Positions 43,067-52,259 of a stretch of 64,000 nt of DNA are shown here, one piece after another. The stretch's first letter is position 1. Every line of letters starts with the position of its first letter. The stretch is from Vibrio amylolyticus (GTDB lineage: Bacteria > Pseudomonadota > Gammaproteobacteria > Enterobacterales > Vibrionaceae), in the NCBI RefSeq assembly GCF_023145695.1, contig NZ_JAJHVV010000012.1:82999-146998 (forward strand), given 5' to 3'. Position numbers and translations under genes: made by a program. Below the pieces are notes generated by a model. That model was not told where the DNA came from, did not search any database, and saw only the letters and a list, made by a program, of their open reading frames with translations.

Positions 43067-46000
43067 ATGGTAAATAAAACAAAACGTCGAGCTAAGAAAT
43101 ATTCAATTCGTTTTACTGTTGGGAGTATGTTTGTACTTGCAACCATCTTAACGTCTATTTGTGCCATTTCTATTCAATATCACTTTTCTAGACAGATGTC
43201 AGAAGAGCTGGTGTTAACAAAGTTGTCCATGACCTCTTCCAAAGTGAGTGAACATATTGAAAAGGTAGATTCAAGTGCATCAAATGTCGCTAGGCTCCTT
43301 AAAAACATCTCCCTCGTTACTGAGTATCAATTTAGTGAGCATGAAGTTACCACCATCTTTACTCAAGCTTTAAAAGATAATCCGATGTTCTACAGCATCT
43401 ACTGGGGGAATAGTCAGGACGATTTCTTCCAGATTATTAATTTAAACTCCTCTCCAATTGTGAGAGAAAAAATAAACGCAGGTGAGCAAGACCGTTGGGT
43501 AGTCATACGAATAGAAGGCCCCAAAAATAATCGAGTAAGGAAGACGTTTTATTACACTAAAGAATTTGAAAGAACGAATTTAATTGTTGAATCGAGTAAC
43601 TATTACCCAACTCAGCGGCCTTGGTATCATGAGGCTAATAGCCAAAACGTATTTAAAACTGAACCGTATCTTTTCCAGCATCTGAAAATAGCAGGACAAA
43701 CGTACGCAGTGAAAACCCATACCGCGGTGATTGGCATTGATATTGTTCTGTCTTCAGTCAGTGAGTTGATTTCCCCGACCGCTTTAGGGCTAGGAGAGTT
43801 TAAAAATGTGGAGTCATTTTTATTCAATCAGCAGGGTGAAATTATAGCGACGAGTTTGAAGAGAAGTGAAGAGGTGGAAGTACCACCATCAAATCCCTTG
43901 AAACTGGATGCCAACAAACAGCAGATGCTAAAGAATGCTCGTTCACTATTGGTTTCAAACCAAAATGACTGGGGACCTTTAGACTACTCGTCTGCAGGAC
44001 AGCCCAAGGGGTACGCTGTTGATCTAATGAAACTGATTAGTGATATGACGGGTCTTCGATTTGAATTCGTTAATGGGTTTGATTGGTATGAACTGCAGGA
44101 TATGTATCACCTAGGTGATATTGATATTTTACAGTCGGTATCGATGACTGATCGAGACGATGAGATTATTAGTAAATCATTATTCAACGTTCCATTAGGT
44201 TTCGCCACGACTGTAGATATTCAATCAGTTGACCCATTACGAGCTGGCCCCATTGCGTTAATTAGAGGCCGTTCCACTGACAAATTGATAGGCCAAACTG
44301 AGTCCTCTTTTTTTCGTTATGCCAATAGTCTAGATGAAGCAATGACATGGCTCTCTAAGGGTAAAGTTGCAACGGTTGTCGATACATTGCCCGTGTTACA
44401 AAAATACAAAGCAGAACATTACCTTAAGGAGCTCACACTATCTGAATTTGGTAAACCGATTAAGGCTGACTATCACTTGAGCATGAAAAACAAAGATCGT
44501 TTTCTATCACAGGTCGTTGATATTGCGATTGATAATGTTTCGGATGAGCAGTGGAAAGCTTTGAATGCCAAATGGTTACAAGATCTCAGTAAAAGTGATT
44601 CATTCGTCCCTTACGCAAGAGTCGTGGAGCTTGCTAATCAAGGTGCGCTACTCGGTCAAATGTCAAAACAGATCATCGATGGAACGACGCGATACCTTTA
44701 TATAACAAGGATGGATACGACCAATACCGAGTCTGAATATTTTGCAGTTGTCGTTCCAGAACAGGTTATTTATGCCCAAGTAATACCCAAAGTGCTCGTC
44801 ACTATTGGTTTTAGTGTTCTGGTTTTACTTGGCTTACTGCCGCTAGCGTGGGTATTTGGTAATCCGATTGTTTCCCCCGTCAGGTTGCTAATCAAAGAGA
44901 ACCACAAAGTATCCAAACGAAAGTTTGACGAGGTTCATCATGTTAAATCTCGAATAAAAGAGGTATCTGACCTATCTGATTCAATGGTGGATATGGTTGA
45001 AGAGATAAAGAATCATCAGCGCGCTCAAGAGGAGTTTGTCGAAGCTTTTATTCGCTTAATCGCACAAGCAATCGATGAAAAGTCTCCTTATACGGCGGGC
45101 CATTGTAACCGCGTCCCTAAAATTGGGATGTTACTCGCTTCAGCGGCTGAACAAGCGGATTATGGCAAGTTTAAAGACTTCAAATTTGAAAATGAACACG
45201 AAAGGAAGGAGTTTCAAATTGCAGCGTGGCTGCATGACTGCGGAAAAATAACCACGCCTGAACATATCGTTGATAAAGGCAGCAAGCTTGAAGCGAACTA
45301 CAATCGAATTCACGAAATTAGAACACGTTTTGAAGTGCTATGGCGTGATGCGGAGATAGATTATTTGAAGCAACGGTATATTGAAAAGCTACCAGAGGAA
45401 CAAGCGCAAGAAGTATTAACCTCAACACAAGCACAGCTTCAAGAAGAATTTAGATTCATAGCGGAATCAAATGTGGGCAGTGAGTTTATGAGCGCTGATT
45501 GTATTGAGCGCATTAAAGAGATTGGATCTAAAGAATGGCTACGACACTTCGATAATACATTGGGGCTGTCTCCGTTTGAGGAGCTTGCCTTGGAAGCTCA
45601 GTCGTCGGTCACCCCAAAGAGTGAACCATTACTTCAAGATAGGCCAGAGCATATTATTAAGCGGATCCGTCCACTAAAATTTGAACCAGAACTTGGAATC
45701 AATATTGATGTTCCAAAACACTTATACAATTTGGGTGAAGTTTATAACCTCTCAGTGACCCGTGGCACTTTGACTACAGAAGATAGATTCAAAATTAACG
45801 AGCATATGACCAGTGGAATCAAAATGTTGAATAATCTTCCATTCCCACCTGAGTTAAGCCGAGTTCCTCGTTATGCGTCGACTCACCATGAAACTCTCAA
45901 GGGAACGGGTTATCCGAGAAAACTGACAGGAGAGCAACTGTCAATTCCTGAGCGCATTTTAGCGATTGCTGATGTTTATGAAGCATTGACTGCTGCAGAT

Positions 46001-46246
46001 AGACCTTACAAAAAAGCCAAACCAGTCAGTGTAGCCATAGACATTATGCATAAGATGGCGCTTGATGATCATCTTGATATCGATATATTTAGGCTATTTT
46101 TGGAAAGTGGTGTTTATATTCAATATGCGAAAGAGCACCTGCCTGCGTCTCAAATAGATATGGTGGATATTACTAAGTATCGCCCAGTAAGTGAAAGCGT
46201 CAGTGATACGAAGGTAACTCAAGATAAGCCCTTAGAAATGGCGTAA
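43067..46246 (+). CDS. Cache/SBP_bac_3/HD-GYP c-di-GMP phosphodiesterase
   Basis: A 1059-aa membrane phosphodiesterase. TM1 lies near residues 20-42. A periplasmic dCache-like domain is interrupted by an SBP_bac_3 module (about 295-510, SNQNDWGPLDYSSAGQPKG and DIDILQSVSMTDRD). TM2 is about 578-600, with a HAMP-like stalk, then HD-GYP. The HD pair is H723-D724 (HDCGK) and HHE-GTGYP is 940-950. The distance between them is about 215 residues, against roughly 65 in ordinary HD-GYP domains, so a helical insert of about 150 residues lies between. Metal and GYP residues are kept, so activity on c-di-GMP is likely. GGAG 6 nt before the ATG at 43067 favours that start over 43055. Confidence 0.88.
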   Translation: MVNKTKRRAKKYSIRFTVGSMFVLATILTSICAISIQYHFSRQMSEELVLTKLSMTSSKVSEHIEKVDSSASNVARLLKNISLVTEYQFSEHEVTTIFTQALKDNPMFYSIYWGNSQDDFFQIINLNSSPIVREKINAGEQDRWVVIRIEGPKNNRVRKTFYYTKEFERTNLIVESSNYYPTQRPWYHEANSQNVFKTEPYLFQHLKIAGQTYAVKTHTAVIGIDIVLSSVSELISPTALGLGEFKNVESFLFNQQGEIIATSLKRSEEVEVPPSNPLKLDANKQQMLKNARSLLVSNQNDWGPLDYSSAGQPKGYAVDLMKLISDMTGLRFEFVNGFDWYELQDMYHLGDIDILQSVSMTDRDDEIISKSLFNVPLGFATTVDIQSVDPLRAGPIALIRGRSTDKLIGQTESSFFRYANSLDEAMTWLSKGKVATVVDTLPVLQKYKAEHYLKELTLSEFGKPIKADYHLSMKNKDRFLSQVVDIAIDNVSDEQWKALNAKWLQDLSKSDSFVPYARVVELANQGALLGQMSKQIIDGTTRYLYITRMDTTNTESEYFAVVVPEQVIYAQVIPKVLVTIGFSVLVLLGLLPLAWVFGNPIVSPVRLLIKENHKVSKRKFDEVHHVKSRIKEVSDLSDSMVDMVEEIKNHQRAQEEFVEAFIRLIAQAIDEKSPYTAGHCNRVPKIGMLLASAAEQADYGKFKDFKFENEHERKEFQIAAWLHDCGKITTPEHIVDKGSKLEANYNRIHEIRTRFEVLWRDAEIDYLKQRYIEKLPEEQAQEVLTSTQAQLQEEFRFIAESNVGSEFMSADCIERIKEIGSKEWLRHFDNTLGLSPFEELALEAQSSVTPKSEPLLQDRPEHIIKRIRPLKFEPELGINIDVPKHLYNLGEVYNLSVTRGTLTTEDRFKINEHMTSGIKMLNNLPFPPELSRVPRYASTHHETLKGTGYPRKLTGEQLSIPERILAIADVYEALTAADRPYKKAKPVSVAIDIMHKMALDDHLDIDIFRLFLESGVYIQYAKEHLPASQIDMVDITKYRPVSESVSDTKVTQDKPLEMA

Positions 46247-46271
46247 TCGTTCCTGAGTTAATATTGTAAGT

Positions 46272-46310
46272 AAAAGGCCATAAGGGTTATTCACTCTTAT
46301 GGCCTTTTTT
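46272..46310 (+). terminator. Terminator of the HD-GYP gene
   Basis: The 13-bp stem AAAAGGCCATAAG/CTTATGGCCTTTT is followed by a T-run. It starts 26 nt after the stop codon. Confidence 0.92.
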
Positions 46311-46476
46311 ATCTCATTTTATAAAGTGTTAACAGGAATAAGTAGGCAGCGAAATAACGCATCTCCCTTCAATTAAATAGAATAGCATCTAACCTTATGA
46401 TTTCATTGGCTATATAAGGCCTGCCTGTTTTTTTGTTACACACTCAACCTTAATTTAAACCTAAGACATTAGTCTA
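46311..46476. other. Non-coding region upstream of the prp operators
   Basis: AT-rich sequence between the HD-GYP terminator and the prp operator cluster. I see no gene or further repeat in it. Confidence 0.5.
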
Positions 46477-46551
46477 AATTGTCGACAATTAACTTGATTG
46501 TCGACACTTTTTTAGTCTATTTTATAGTCAGAAATTAATATTGTTGACACT
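46477..46551. promoter_or_regulatory. Three GntR-type operators upstream of the prp operon
   Basis: AATTGTCGACAATT (46477-46490) is a perfect 14-nt palindrome. ATTGTCGACACT (46497-46508) and ATTGTTGACACT (46540-46551) are near copies, centred 19 and 62 nt further on. They precede a GntR/FCD regulator that starts the propionate operon. The spacing and shared core fit cooperative autoregulation of the whole operon. Confidence 0.75.
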
Positions 46552-46584
46552 TTAAGTCGCAAGCCATTGAGAATGATATTGCTT

Positions 46585-47265
46585 ATGGACGTATTGAATA
46601 AAGAAAAAGAGATGACGAAGTCAGAGAACCTGACCGAGTATTTAATTGAAGCCATTGTAGGGGGAGACATTCTTCCCGGAAGTAAGATCTCTGAGCCTGA
46701 ACTAGCGAAGCGCTTTGAAGTAAGTCGAGGCCCACTACGTGAGGCAATCATGCGTGTTGAAGGGTTAGGGCTCATTGAGCGAATCCCCCATGTCGGTGCG
46801 CGAGTCATCACTTTTTCGGAAGACAAACTATTAGAGCTTTATGAAGTACGTGAGTCCCTAGAGGGAATGGCAGCGCGTTTAGCCGCAAGGCATATAACTG
46901 AAGATGAGATCGTGCAACTTGAAGGTGTTCTCGCCACTCACTCCAAGCATATTCGTGAGGTTGATGGTGCATCCTACTTTCATCAACATGGTGACTTTGA
47001 CTTCCATTATCGCATCATTAAGGCGAGCCGAAATAGTAAATTAATCTCACTCTTGTGCGATGAGCTTTATCACTTGCTTCGTATGTATCGTTATCAATCA
47101 CCAAGATCACAATCACGCCCAAATGAAGCATTAGAAGAGCATAAGTACATTCTACAAGCGATACGTAATCGAGATGAAGAACTCGCAGAGATGTTGATGA
47201 GAAGACACATATCAGGGAGCAGAATGCTAATTGAAAAACAGATTTCATCACCAGTCGTTAAATAA
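46585..47265 (+). CDS. GntR/FCD-family regulator of the propionate (prp) operon
   Basis: A transcriptional regulator of about 226 aa. The GntR winged helix-turn-helix (about 10-75, LTEYLIEAIVGGDILPGSKISEPELAKRFEVSRGPLREAI) is followed by an FCD effector domain. Its metal-site histidines lie in HGDFDFHYRII, the EEHKYIL segment and MRRHISGS. It is the first gene of the operon and directly upstream of prpB. Vibrios and shewanellae use a GntR-type PrpR instead of the sigma-54-dependent PrpR of E. coli. The start is uncertain: TTG 46567, ATG 46573 and ATG 46612 are also in frame. A 2-methylcitrate or related ligand is likely but not shown. Confidence 0.88.
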   Translation: MDVLNKEKEMTKSENLTEYLIEAIVGGDILPGSKISEPELAKRFEVSRGPLREAIMRVEGLGLIERIPHVGARVITFSEDKLLELYEVRESLEGMAARLAARHITEDEIVQLEGVLATHSKHIREVDGASYFHQHGDFDFHYRIIKASRNSKLISLLCDELYHLLRMYRYQSPRSQSRPNEALEEHKYILQAIRNRDEELAEMLMRRHISGSRMLIEKQISSPVVK

Positions 47266-47317
47266 CAAATAAACCATAAAGCGAAATAAAACAGTGTTAT
47301 GAAGAGGGAGTGTAATC

Positions 47318-48214
47318 ATGAAACAATCACCGGGGGCGAAGTTCAGACTTGCCGTAGAGAAAAATGATCCGTTACAGATAGTCGGAACCGTCAACCCTTA
47401 CTGCGCAATGATGGCGAAAAACTTGGGGCATCAAGCTATCTACCTTTCTGGTGGTGGAATAGCGAATGCTTCATACGGACTGCCTGACCTTGGAATCACA
47501 ACGCTTAATGATGTGTTAGTGGATGTTGAACGTGTCACTAATGCTTGCGACTTACCACTGCTAGTCGATATTGATACCGGGTTTGGTGGGGCATTCAATA
47601 TTTCTCGAACCATTAAAGCAATGGAAAAAGCAGGGGCAGCAGCGGTACATATGGAAGACCAAGTTGCTCAGAAGCGCTGTGGTCATCGTCCAAACAAGGC
47701 GATAGTAAGCCAACAAGAAATGGTGGACCGAATCAAAGCGGCAACGGATGCACGTGACGAGAGTGAATTTGTCATTATGGCTCGAACGGATGCATTGGCC
47801 GTTGAGGGCATTGATAGCGCTATCGAGAGAGCTATTGCTTGCGTTGAAGCGGGTGCCGATATGATTTTCCCTGAAGCGATGAACAAACTGGATCAGTACG
47901 TACAGTTCTCAGGCGCTTTAAAATCAGCCACTGGGAAACATGTTCCAATTCTTGCCAACATCACCGAGTTTGGTCAAACACCACTCTATAACTGTCAAGA
48001 GTTAGCGAAGTCGAGTGTTGATATGGTGTTGTATCCACTAAGTGCTTTTAGAGCAATGAACAAAGCGGCAGAGATGGTGTACAAGCATTTACTCACTGAA
48101 GGAAATCAAGAAGTACTGATTGACTCAATGCAGACGAGAAAAGAGCTATATGAACATTTAAATTATCATGACTATGAAAACAAACTTGATCAACTGTTCT
48201 CTAACAAAGAGTAA
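47318..48214 (+). CDS. prpB: Methylisocitrate lyase PrpB
   Basis: A 298-aa enzyme of the isocitrate lyase superfamily that cleaves 2-methylisocitrate to pyruvate and succinate, the last step of the 2-methylcitrate cycle. Key motifs are YLSGGGIANASYGLPDLG, the metal-binding DIDTGFGG, the catalytic KRCGHRPNK loop with its cysteine, and VIMARTDA. GAGGGAG lies about 8 nt before the ATG. It follows the GntR regulator by 52 nt without a separate terminator. Confidence 0.96.
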   Translation: MKQSPGAKFRLAVEKNDPLQIVGTVNPYCAMMAKNLGHQAIYLSGGGIANASYGLPDLGITTLNDVLVDVERVTNACDLPLLVDIDTGFGGAFNISRTIKAMEKAGAAAVHMEDQVAQKRCGHRPNKAIVSQQEMVDRIKAATDARDESEFVIMARTDALAVEGIDSAIERAIACVEAGADMIFPEAMNKLDQYVQFSGALKSATGKHVPILANITEFGQTPLYNCQELAKSSVDMVLYPLSAFRAMNKAAEMVYKHLLTEGNQEVLIDSMQTRKELYEHLNYHDYENKLDQLFSNKE

Positions 48215-48284
48215 ACCAGTTTCTCTTCATAGTTAAACAGTCTCTGGTTAAGAGTAAACTAACCTAATCCAATAATGTGAAATT

Positions 48285-48326
48285 GTTAGCTCATCAGAAC
48301 GTGCCAAAGAGCACTTGTGAACTAAC
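48285..48326 (+). other. Stem-loop between prpB and prpC
   Basis: Nested inverted repeats GTTAG/CTAAC, TCA/TGA and GTGC/GCAC form one long interrupted hairpin just before the prpC ribosome site (AAGGAG). There is no T-run. It may be a processing or stability element. Confidence 0.5.
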
Positions 48327-48344
48327 AAAGAAAAGGAGTTCATT

Positions 48345-49532
48345 ATGTCTTCTACTGCTTCTGTCGATAAACAAGCATCAGATGCCCAAAAAAAATCAGT
48401 CGCTAAAAAGCTAGCGATAGGGGGGGCGGGTCTTCGTGGCCAAAGCGCAGGTACAACCTCCTTATGTACCGTTGGGGTATCAGGGACGGGGCTGACGTAT
48501 CGTGGTTACGATATCACCGATCTCGCTAACAATGCCCAGTTTGAAGAGGTGGCACACTTACTACTTCGCGGCCATTTACCGAATCAAAAAGAGCTTGATG
48601 ATTACAAGAATCTACTTACAGGTTTAAGAGGACTACCAGAAGCGCTTAAGGAGGCGTTAGAGTTGATTCCTGCTGACGCACATCCAATGGATGTGATGCG
48701 AACGGGTTGCTCGGTTCTGGGGAACTTAGAACAGGAAAGTGATTTCAGTGAGCAACAAGCAGCCACTGAGCGCATGTTGGCATTGTTTCCCGCCATTATC
48801 TGTTATTGGTATCGATACAGCCATGAAGGTGTGAAAATTGAAACCAAGGATGAGAGTGAAGATTGCATAGGCGGATACTTTCTTAAGATGCTAACAGGTA
48901 AATCACCCACAGAACTGCATAAAAAAGTGATGCACTGTTCACTCATCTTATATGCAGAGCATGAATTTAACGCATCGACATTTGCTGGCCGAGTTTGTGC
49001 GTCGACATTATCGGATATTCACTCTTGCATTACCGCGGCTATTGGTACTTTACGCGGTCCACTGCATGGCGGAGCGAACGAAGCGGCAATGGATATGATT
49101 AAGGATTGGAAAAGCGCAGATGAAGCTGAAGAGAAAATCATGCAAATGTTGGGCAATAAAGACAAAATTATGGGCTTTGGCCACGCCGTGTATCGAGAGA
49201 GCGATCCTCGAAATGCACTGATCAAACGCTGGTCTAAAGAGTTGTCACACGCGGTTGGAGATACACGTCTTTATCCTGTTTCAGAGCGTGTAGAAAGCGT
49301 AATGAAAAGAGAAAAGGGGTTATTTTGTAACGCCGACTTCTTCCATGCCTCTGCTTATCACTTTATGGATATTCCAACAAAGCTGTTTACACCAATATTC
49401 GTAATGAGTCGTTTAACGGGTTGGGCTGCCCATGTGTACGAGCAGAGAGTGAACAACCGAATTATTCGTCCTAGCGCTGACTATGATGGTCCAGAGCATC
49501 AAGAATGGTTACCAATTAACGAGCGCAATTAG
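48345..49532 (+). CDS. prpC: 2-methylcitrate synthase PrpC
   Basis: A 395-aa citrate-synthase-family enzyme that condenses propionyl-CoA with oxaloacetate. It shows GLRGQSAGTTSLCTVG and GLTYRGYDITDLA near the N-terminus. The catalytic histidines lie in GPLHGGANEAAMDM and GFGHAVYRESDPR, and the catalytic aspartate in NADFFHAS. The initial 28 residues are a serine/lysine-rich extension. AAAGGAG 8 nt before the ATG supports the start. Operon position separates it from the TCA-cycle enzyme GltA. Confidence 0.95.
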   Translation: MSSTASVDKQASDAQKKSVAKKLAIGGAGLRGQSAGTTSLCTVGVSGTGLTYRGYDITDLANNAQFEEVAHLLLRGHLPNQKELDDYKNLLTGLRGLPEALKEALELIPADAHPMDVMRTGCSVLGNLEQESDFSEQQAATERMLALFPAIICYWYRYSHEGVKIETKDESEDCIGGYFLKMLTGKSPTELHKKVMHCSLILYAEHEFNASTFAGRVCASTLSDIHSCITAAIGTLRGPLHGGANEAAMDMIKDWKSADEAEEKIMQMLGNKDKIMGFGHAVYRESDPRNALIKRWSKELSHAVGDTRLYPVSERVESVMKREKGLFCNADFFHASAYHFMDIPTKLFTPIFVMSRLTGWAAHVYEQRVNNRIIRPSADYDGPEHQEWLPINERN

Positions 49533-49560
49533 CCTGATTTATGGCGTTAATTGAAGTCAG

Positions 49561-49590
49561 TCCTATGGAGCTTGTGTAGCTCTATTAGGA
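49561..49590 (+). other. Stem-loop between prpC and acnD
   Basis: The interrupted stem TCCTA..GAGCT/AGCTC..TAGGA with a 5-nt loop lies about 30 nt before acnD. No T-tract follows. It resembles the prpB-prpC hairpin in placement. Confidence 0.5.
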
Positions 49591-49619
49591 TGATATATAG
49601 CGATTAATGGACGGACGTA

Positions 49620-52247
49620 ATGAACGACTTAAATACAGAAAAACTAGCGATAAATCGGCAGTATCGTAAGCCACTTCCGGAAACAGACCTAGACTATTTT
49701 GACGCGCGAGAAGCGGTTGATTCAATCTCAGAAGGTGCGTATAAAACGCTGCCTTATACTTCAAGAATTCTTGCTGAGCAACTCGTAAGGCGTTGTGACC
49801 CTGAGCAACTCACAAAGAGTTTGTATCAGCTGATCGAGAGAAAATCCGATTTGGATTTCCCATGGTATCCAGCAAGGGTAGTTTGCCATGACATACTAGG
49901 GCAAACCGCTTTAGTGGATCTCGCAGGCTTGAGAGATGCGATTGCCGACCAAGGAGGCGATCCATCGAACGTTAATCCAGTTGTGGAAACACAGCTTATT
50001 GTTGACCACTCACTTGCGGTGGAACATGCGGGGTTTGATGCAGAGGCATTTAACAAAAATAGAGCAATAGAAGAACGACGCAATGAAGATCGCTTTCACT
50101 TTATAGAGTGGTGTAAAAGCGCATTTAAAAATGTCAGTGTGATTCCTGCCGGTAACGGCATCATGCATCAAATTAATCTCGAGAAGATGTCTCCTGTCAT
50201 CCAAGCGAAAGGCGGCATTGCCTACCCAGATACTTGTGTTGGTACTGACAGTCATACTCCTCATGTCGATGCTTTAGGCGTTCTCGCCATTGGTGTTGGG
50301 GGATTAGAAGCAGAAACGGTAATGCTTGGGCGACCTTCGATGATGCGGCTTCCAGATATTGTTGGGGTGAAGCTCGTGGGCAAGCGTAATCCTGGTATTA
50401 CCGCCACAGACATCGTTCTCGCGATTACTCAGTTTTTAAGAGCTGAACGTGTTGTCTCTTGTTACCTCGAGTTTTTTGGTGAAGGAGTAAAAGACCTAAC
50501 CATCGGTGACCGTGCAACAATATCGAATATGACGCCAGAATACGGTGCCACGGCAGGGATGTTTTATATCGATGAACAAACCATTAAGTATTTGAAATTA
50601 ACAGGCAGAGAACCAGAGCAAGTCGCGTTAGTTGAAAAATACGCAAAACATTGTGGTTTGTGGGCCGATGATCTAAGTGACGCGCAATATGAAAGAGTGT
50701 TGGCGTTTGACCTACCAAGTGTCCAGAGGAATATGGCGGGGCCGTCGAATCCACATCGCCTTCTACCCACATCAGAATTGACTCAACGGGGTATTGCCGG
50801 AAAAAGGCAGGATCAGGACACGCTGCAAGAGTGCAGTGACGGAATGCCTGATGGCGCTGTTATCATCGCAGCGATCACCTCTTGTACTAATACCAGTAAT
50901 CCAAGAAACCTTGTCGCCGCAGGACTCGTCGCGAAAAAAGCCAATGAATTAGGTTTGACTAGAAAGCCTTGGGTGAAAACATCCTTCGCACCGGGTTCAA
51001 AAGTAGCGAAGCTCTACCTAGAAGAGGCGGGGTTATTAGCGGAAATGGAGTCATTAGGCTTTGGTATTGTGGGCTACGCCTGTACCACTTGCAATGGGAT
51101 GAGTGGCGCACTGGAGCCTTCAATTCAACAAGAAATTATCGAGCGTGATCTCTACACTACGGCTGTTCTTTCTGGGAATCGAAACTTTGACGGTCGAATT
51201 CACCCTTATGCCAAACAGGCGTTTTTAGCATCCCCGCCTTTGATCGTCGCGTATGCATTAGCAGGAACGATAAGATTTGATATAGAGAAAGACAGATTAG
51301 GAATTGATGATAGAGGTAATCCAATTTACCTCAATGATTTATGGCCGAGTGATGAGCAGATTGATGAGGTGGTTAATCGTCATGTGAAGCCTGAGCAGTT
51401 TAAGCAAATTTATATACAAATGTTCAAGCTTGAAGAACAACAAACGAGCATTTCTCCATTGTACGACTGGCGACCAAAGAGTACTTACATTCGTCGCCCT
51501 CCATACTGGGAAGGTGCGTTAGCGGGTGAAAGAACGCTTAAAGCGATGAGGCCATTGGCCATACTGGGTGACAACATCACAACAGATCATTTATCTCCTT
51601 CAAATGCCATTCTAGCTTCAAGCGCTGCGGGTGAGTACCTAGCGAAAATGGACGTCCCTGAAGAGGATTTCAACTCTTATGCAACACATCGAGGTGATCA
51701 CTTAACGGCGCAGAGAGCGACATTTGCGAACCCCAAACTGTTTAACGAAATGGTTAAGGAAGGTGGGGAGGTTGTGCAAGGCTCGCTCGCTCGAATCGAA
51801 CCAGAGGGTAAGGTGAGTCGAATGTGGGAAGCGATTGAAACCTACATGGAAAGACAACAGCCTTTAATCGTGGTTGCTGGGGCAGACTATGGGCAAGGTT
51901 CATCAAGAGATTGGGCGGCTAAAGGCGTTCGTCTGGCAGGCGTTGAAGTGATTGTTGCCGAAGGGTTTGAGCGAATACATCGAACTAACCTTGTGGGGAT
52001 GGGGGTATTACCGTTGGAGTTTAAGCCAGAGGAGAACCGCAACACCTTCAAATTGGATGGTACAGAACTTTATGACGTAATTGGAAATGTTCAAGCTGGT
52101 TCAGATTTAACGCTGGTTGTTACTCGCAGTAATGGTGAGAAGTTAGAGATTGTTGTGACGTGCCGATTGGATACCGAAGATGAAGTAAGAGTGTATCAAG
52201 CCGGGGGTGTTTTACAGCGCTTTGCTAAAGACTTTTTATCTAAATAA
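49620..52247 (+). CDS. acnD: Fe/S-dependent 2-methylcitrate dehydratase AcnD
   Basis: An 875-aa aconitase-family enzyme that dehydrates 2-methylcitrate. It replaces the iron-free PrpD of E. coli and needs PrpF as partner. The [4Fe-4S] ligands are the cysteine in TSCTNTSNP and the pair in YACTTCNGMSG. Substrate motifs include GTDSHTPHVDALG and, in the C-terminal swivelling domain, GADYGQGSSRDWAAKG. Length matches AcnD. It is followed 12 nt later by prpF, the usual pair. Confidence 0.96.
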   Translation: MNDLNTEKLAINRQYRKPLPETDLDYFDAREAVDSISEGAYKTLPYTSRILAEQLVRRCDPEQLTKSLYQLIERKSDLDFPWYPARVVCHDILGQTALVDLAGLRDAIADQGGDPSNVNPVVETQLIVDHSLAVEHAGFDAEAFNKNRAIEERRNEDRFHFIEWCKSAFKNVSVIPAGNGIMHQINLEKMSPVIQAKGGIAYPDTCVGTDSHTPHVDALGVLAIGVGGLEAETVMLGRPSMMRLPDIVGVKLVGKRNPGITATDIVLAITQFLRAERVVSCYLEFFGEGVKDLTIGDRATISNMTPEYGATAGMFYIDEQTIKYLKLTGREPEQVALVEKYAKHCGLWADDLSDAQYERVLAFDLPSVQRNMAGPSNPHRLLPTSELTQRGIAGKRQDQDTLQECSDGMPDGAVIIAAITSCTNTSNPRNLVAAGLVAKKANELGLTRKPWVKTSFAPGSKVAKLYLEEAGLLAEMESLGFGIVGYACTTCNGMSGALEPSIQQEIIERDLYTTAVLSGNRNFDGRIHPYAKQAFLASPPLIVAYALAGTIRFDIEKDRLGIDDRGNPIYLNDLWPSDEQIDEVVNRHVKPEQFKQIYIQMFKLEEQQTSISPLYDWRPKSTYIRRPPYWEGALAGERTLKAMRPLAILGDNITTDHLSPSNAILASSAAGEYLAKMDVPEEDFNSYATHRGDHLTAQRATFANPKLFNEMVKEGGEVVQGSLARIEPEGKVSRMWEAIETYMERQQPLIVVAGADYGQGSSRDWAAKGVRLAGVEVIVAEGFERIHRTNLVGMGVLPLEFKPEENRNTFKLDGTELYDVIGNVQAGSDLTLVVTRSNGEKLEIVVTCRLDTEDEVRVYQAGGVLQRFAKDFLSK

Positions 52248-52259
52248 GGGAGTGATGAT

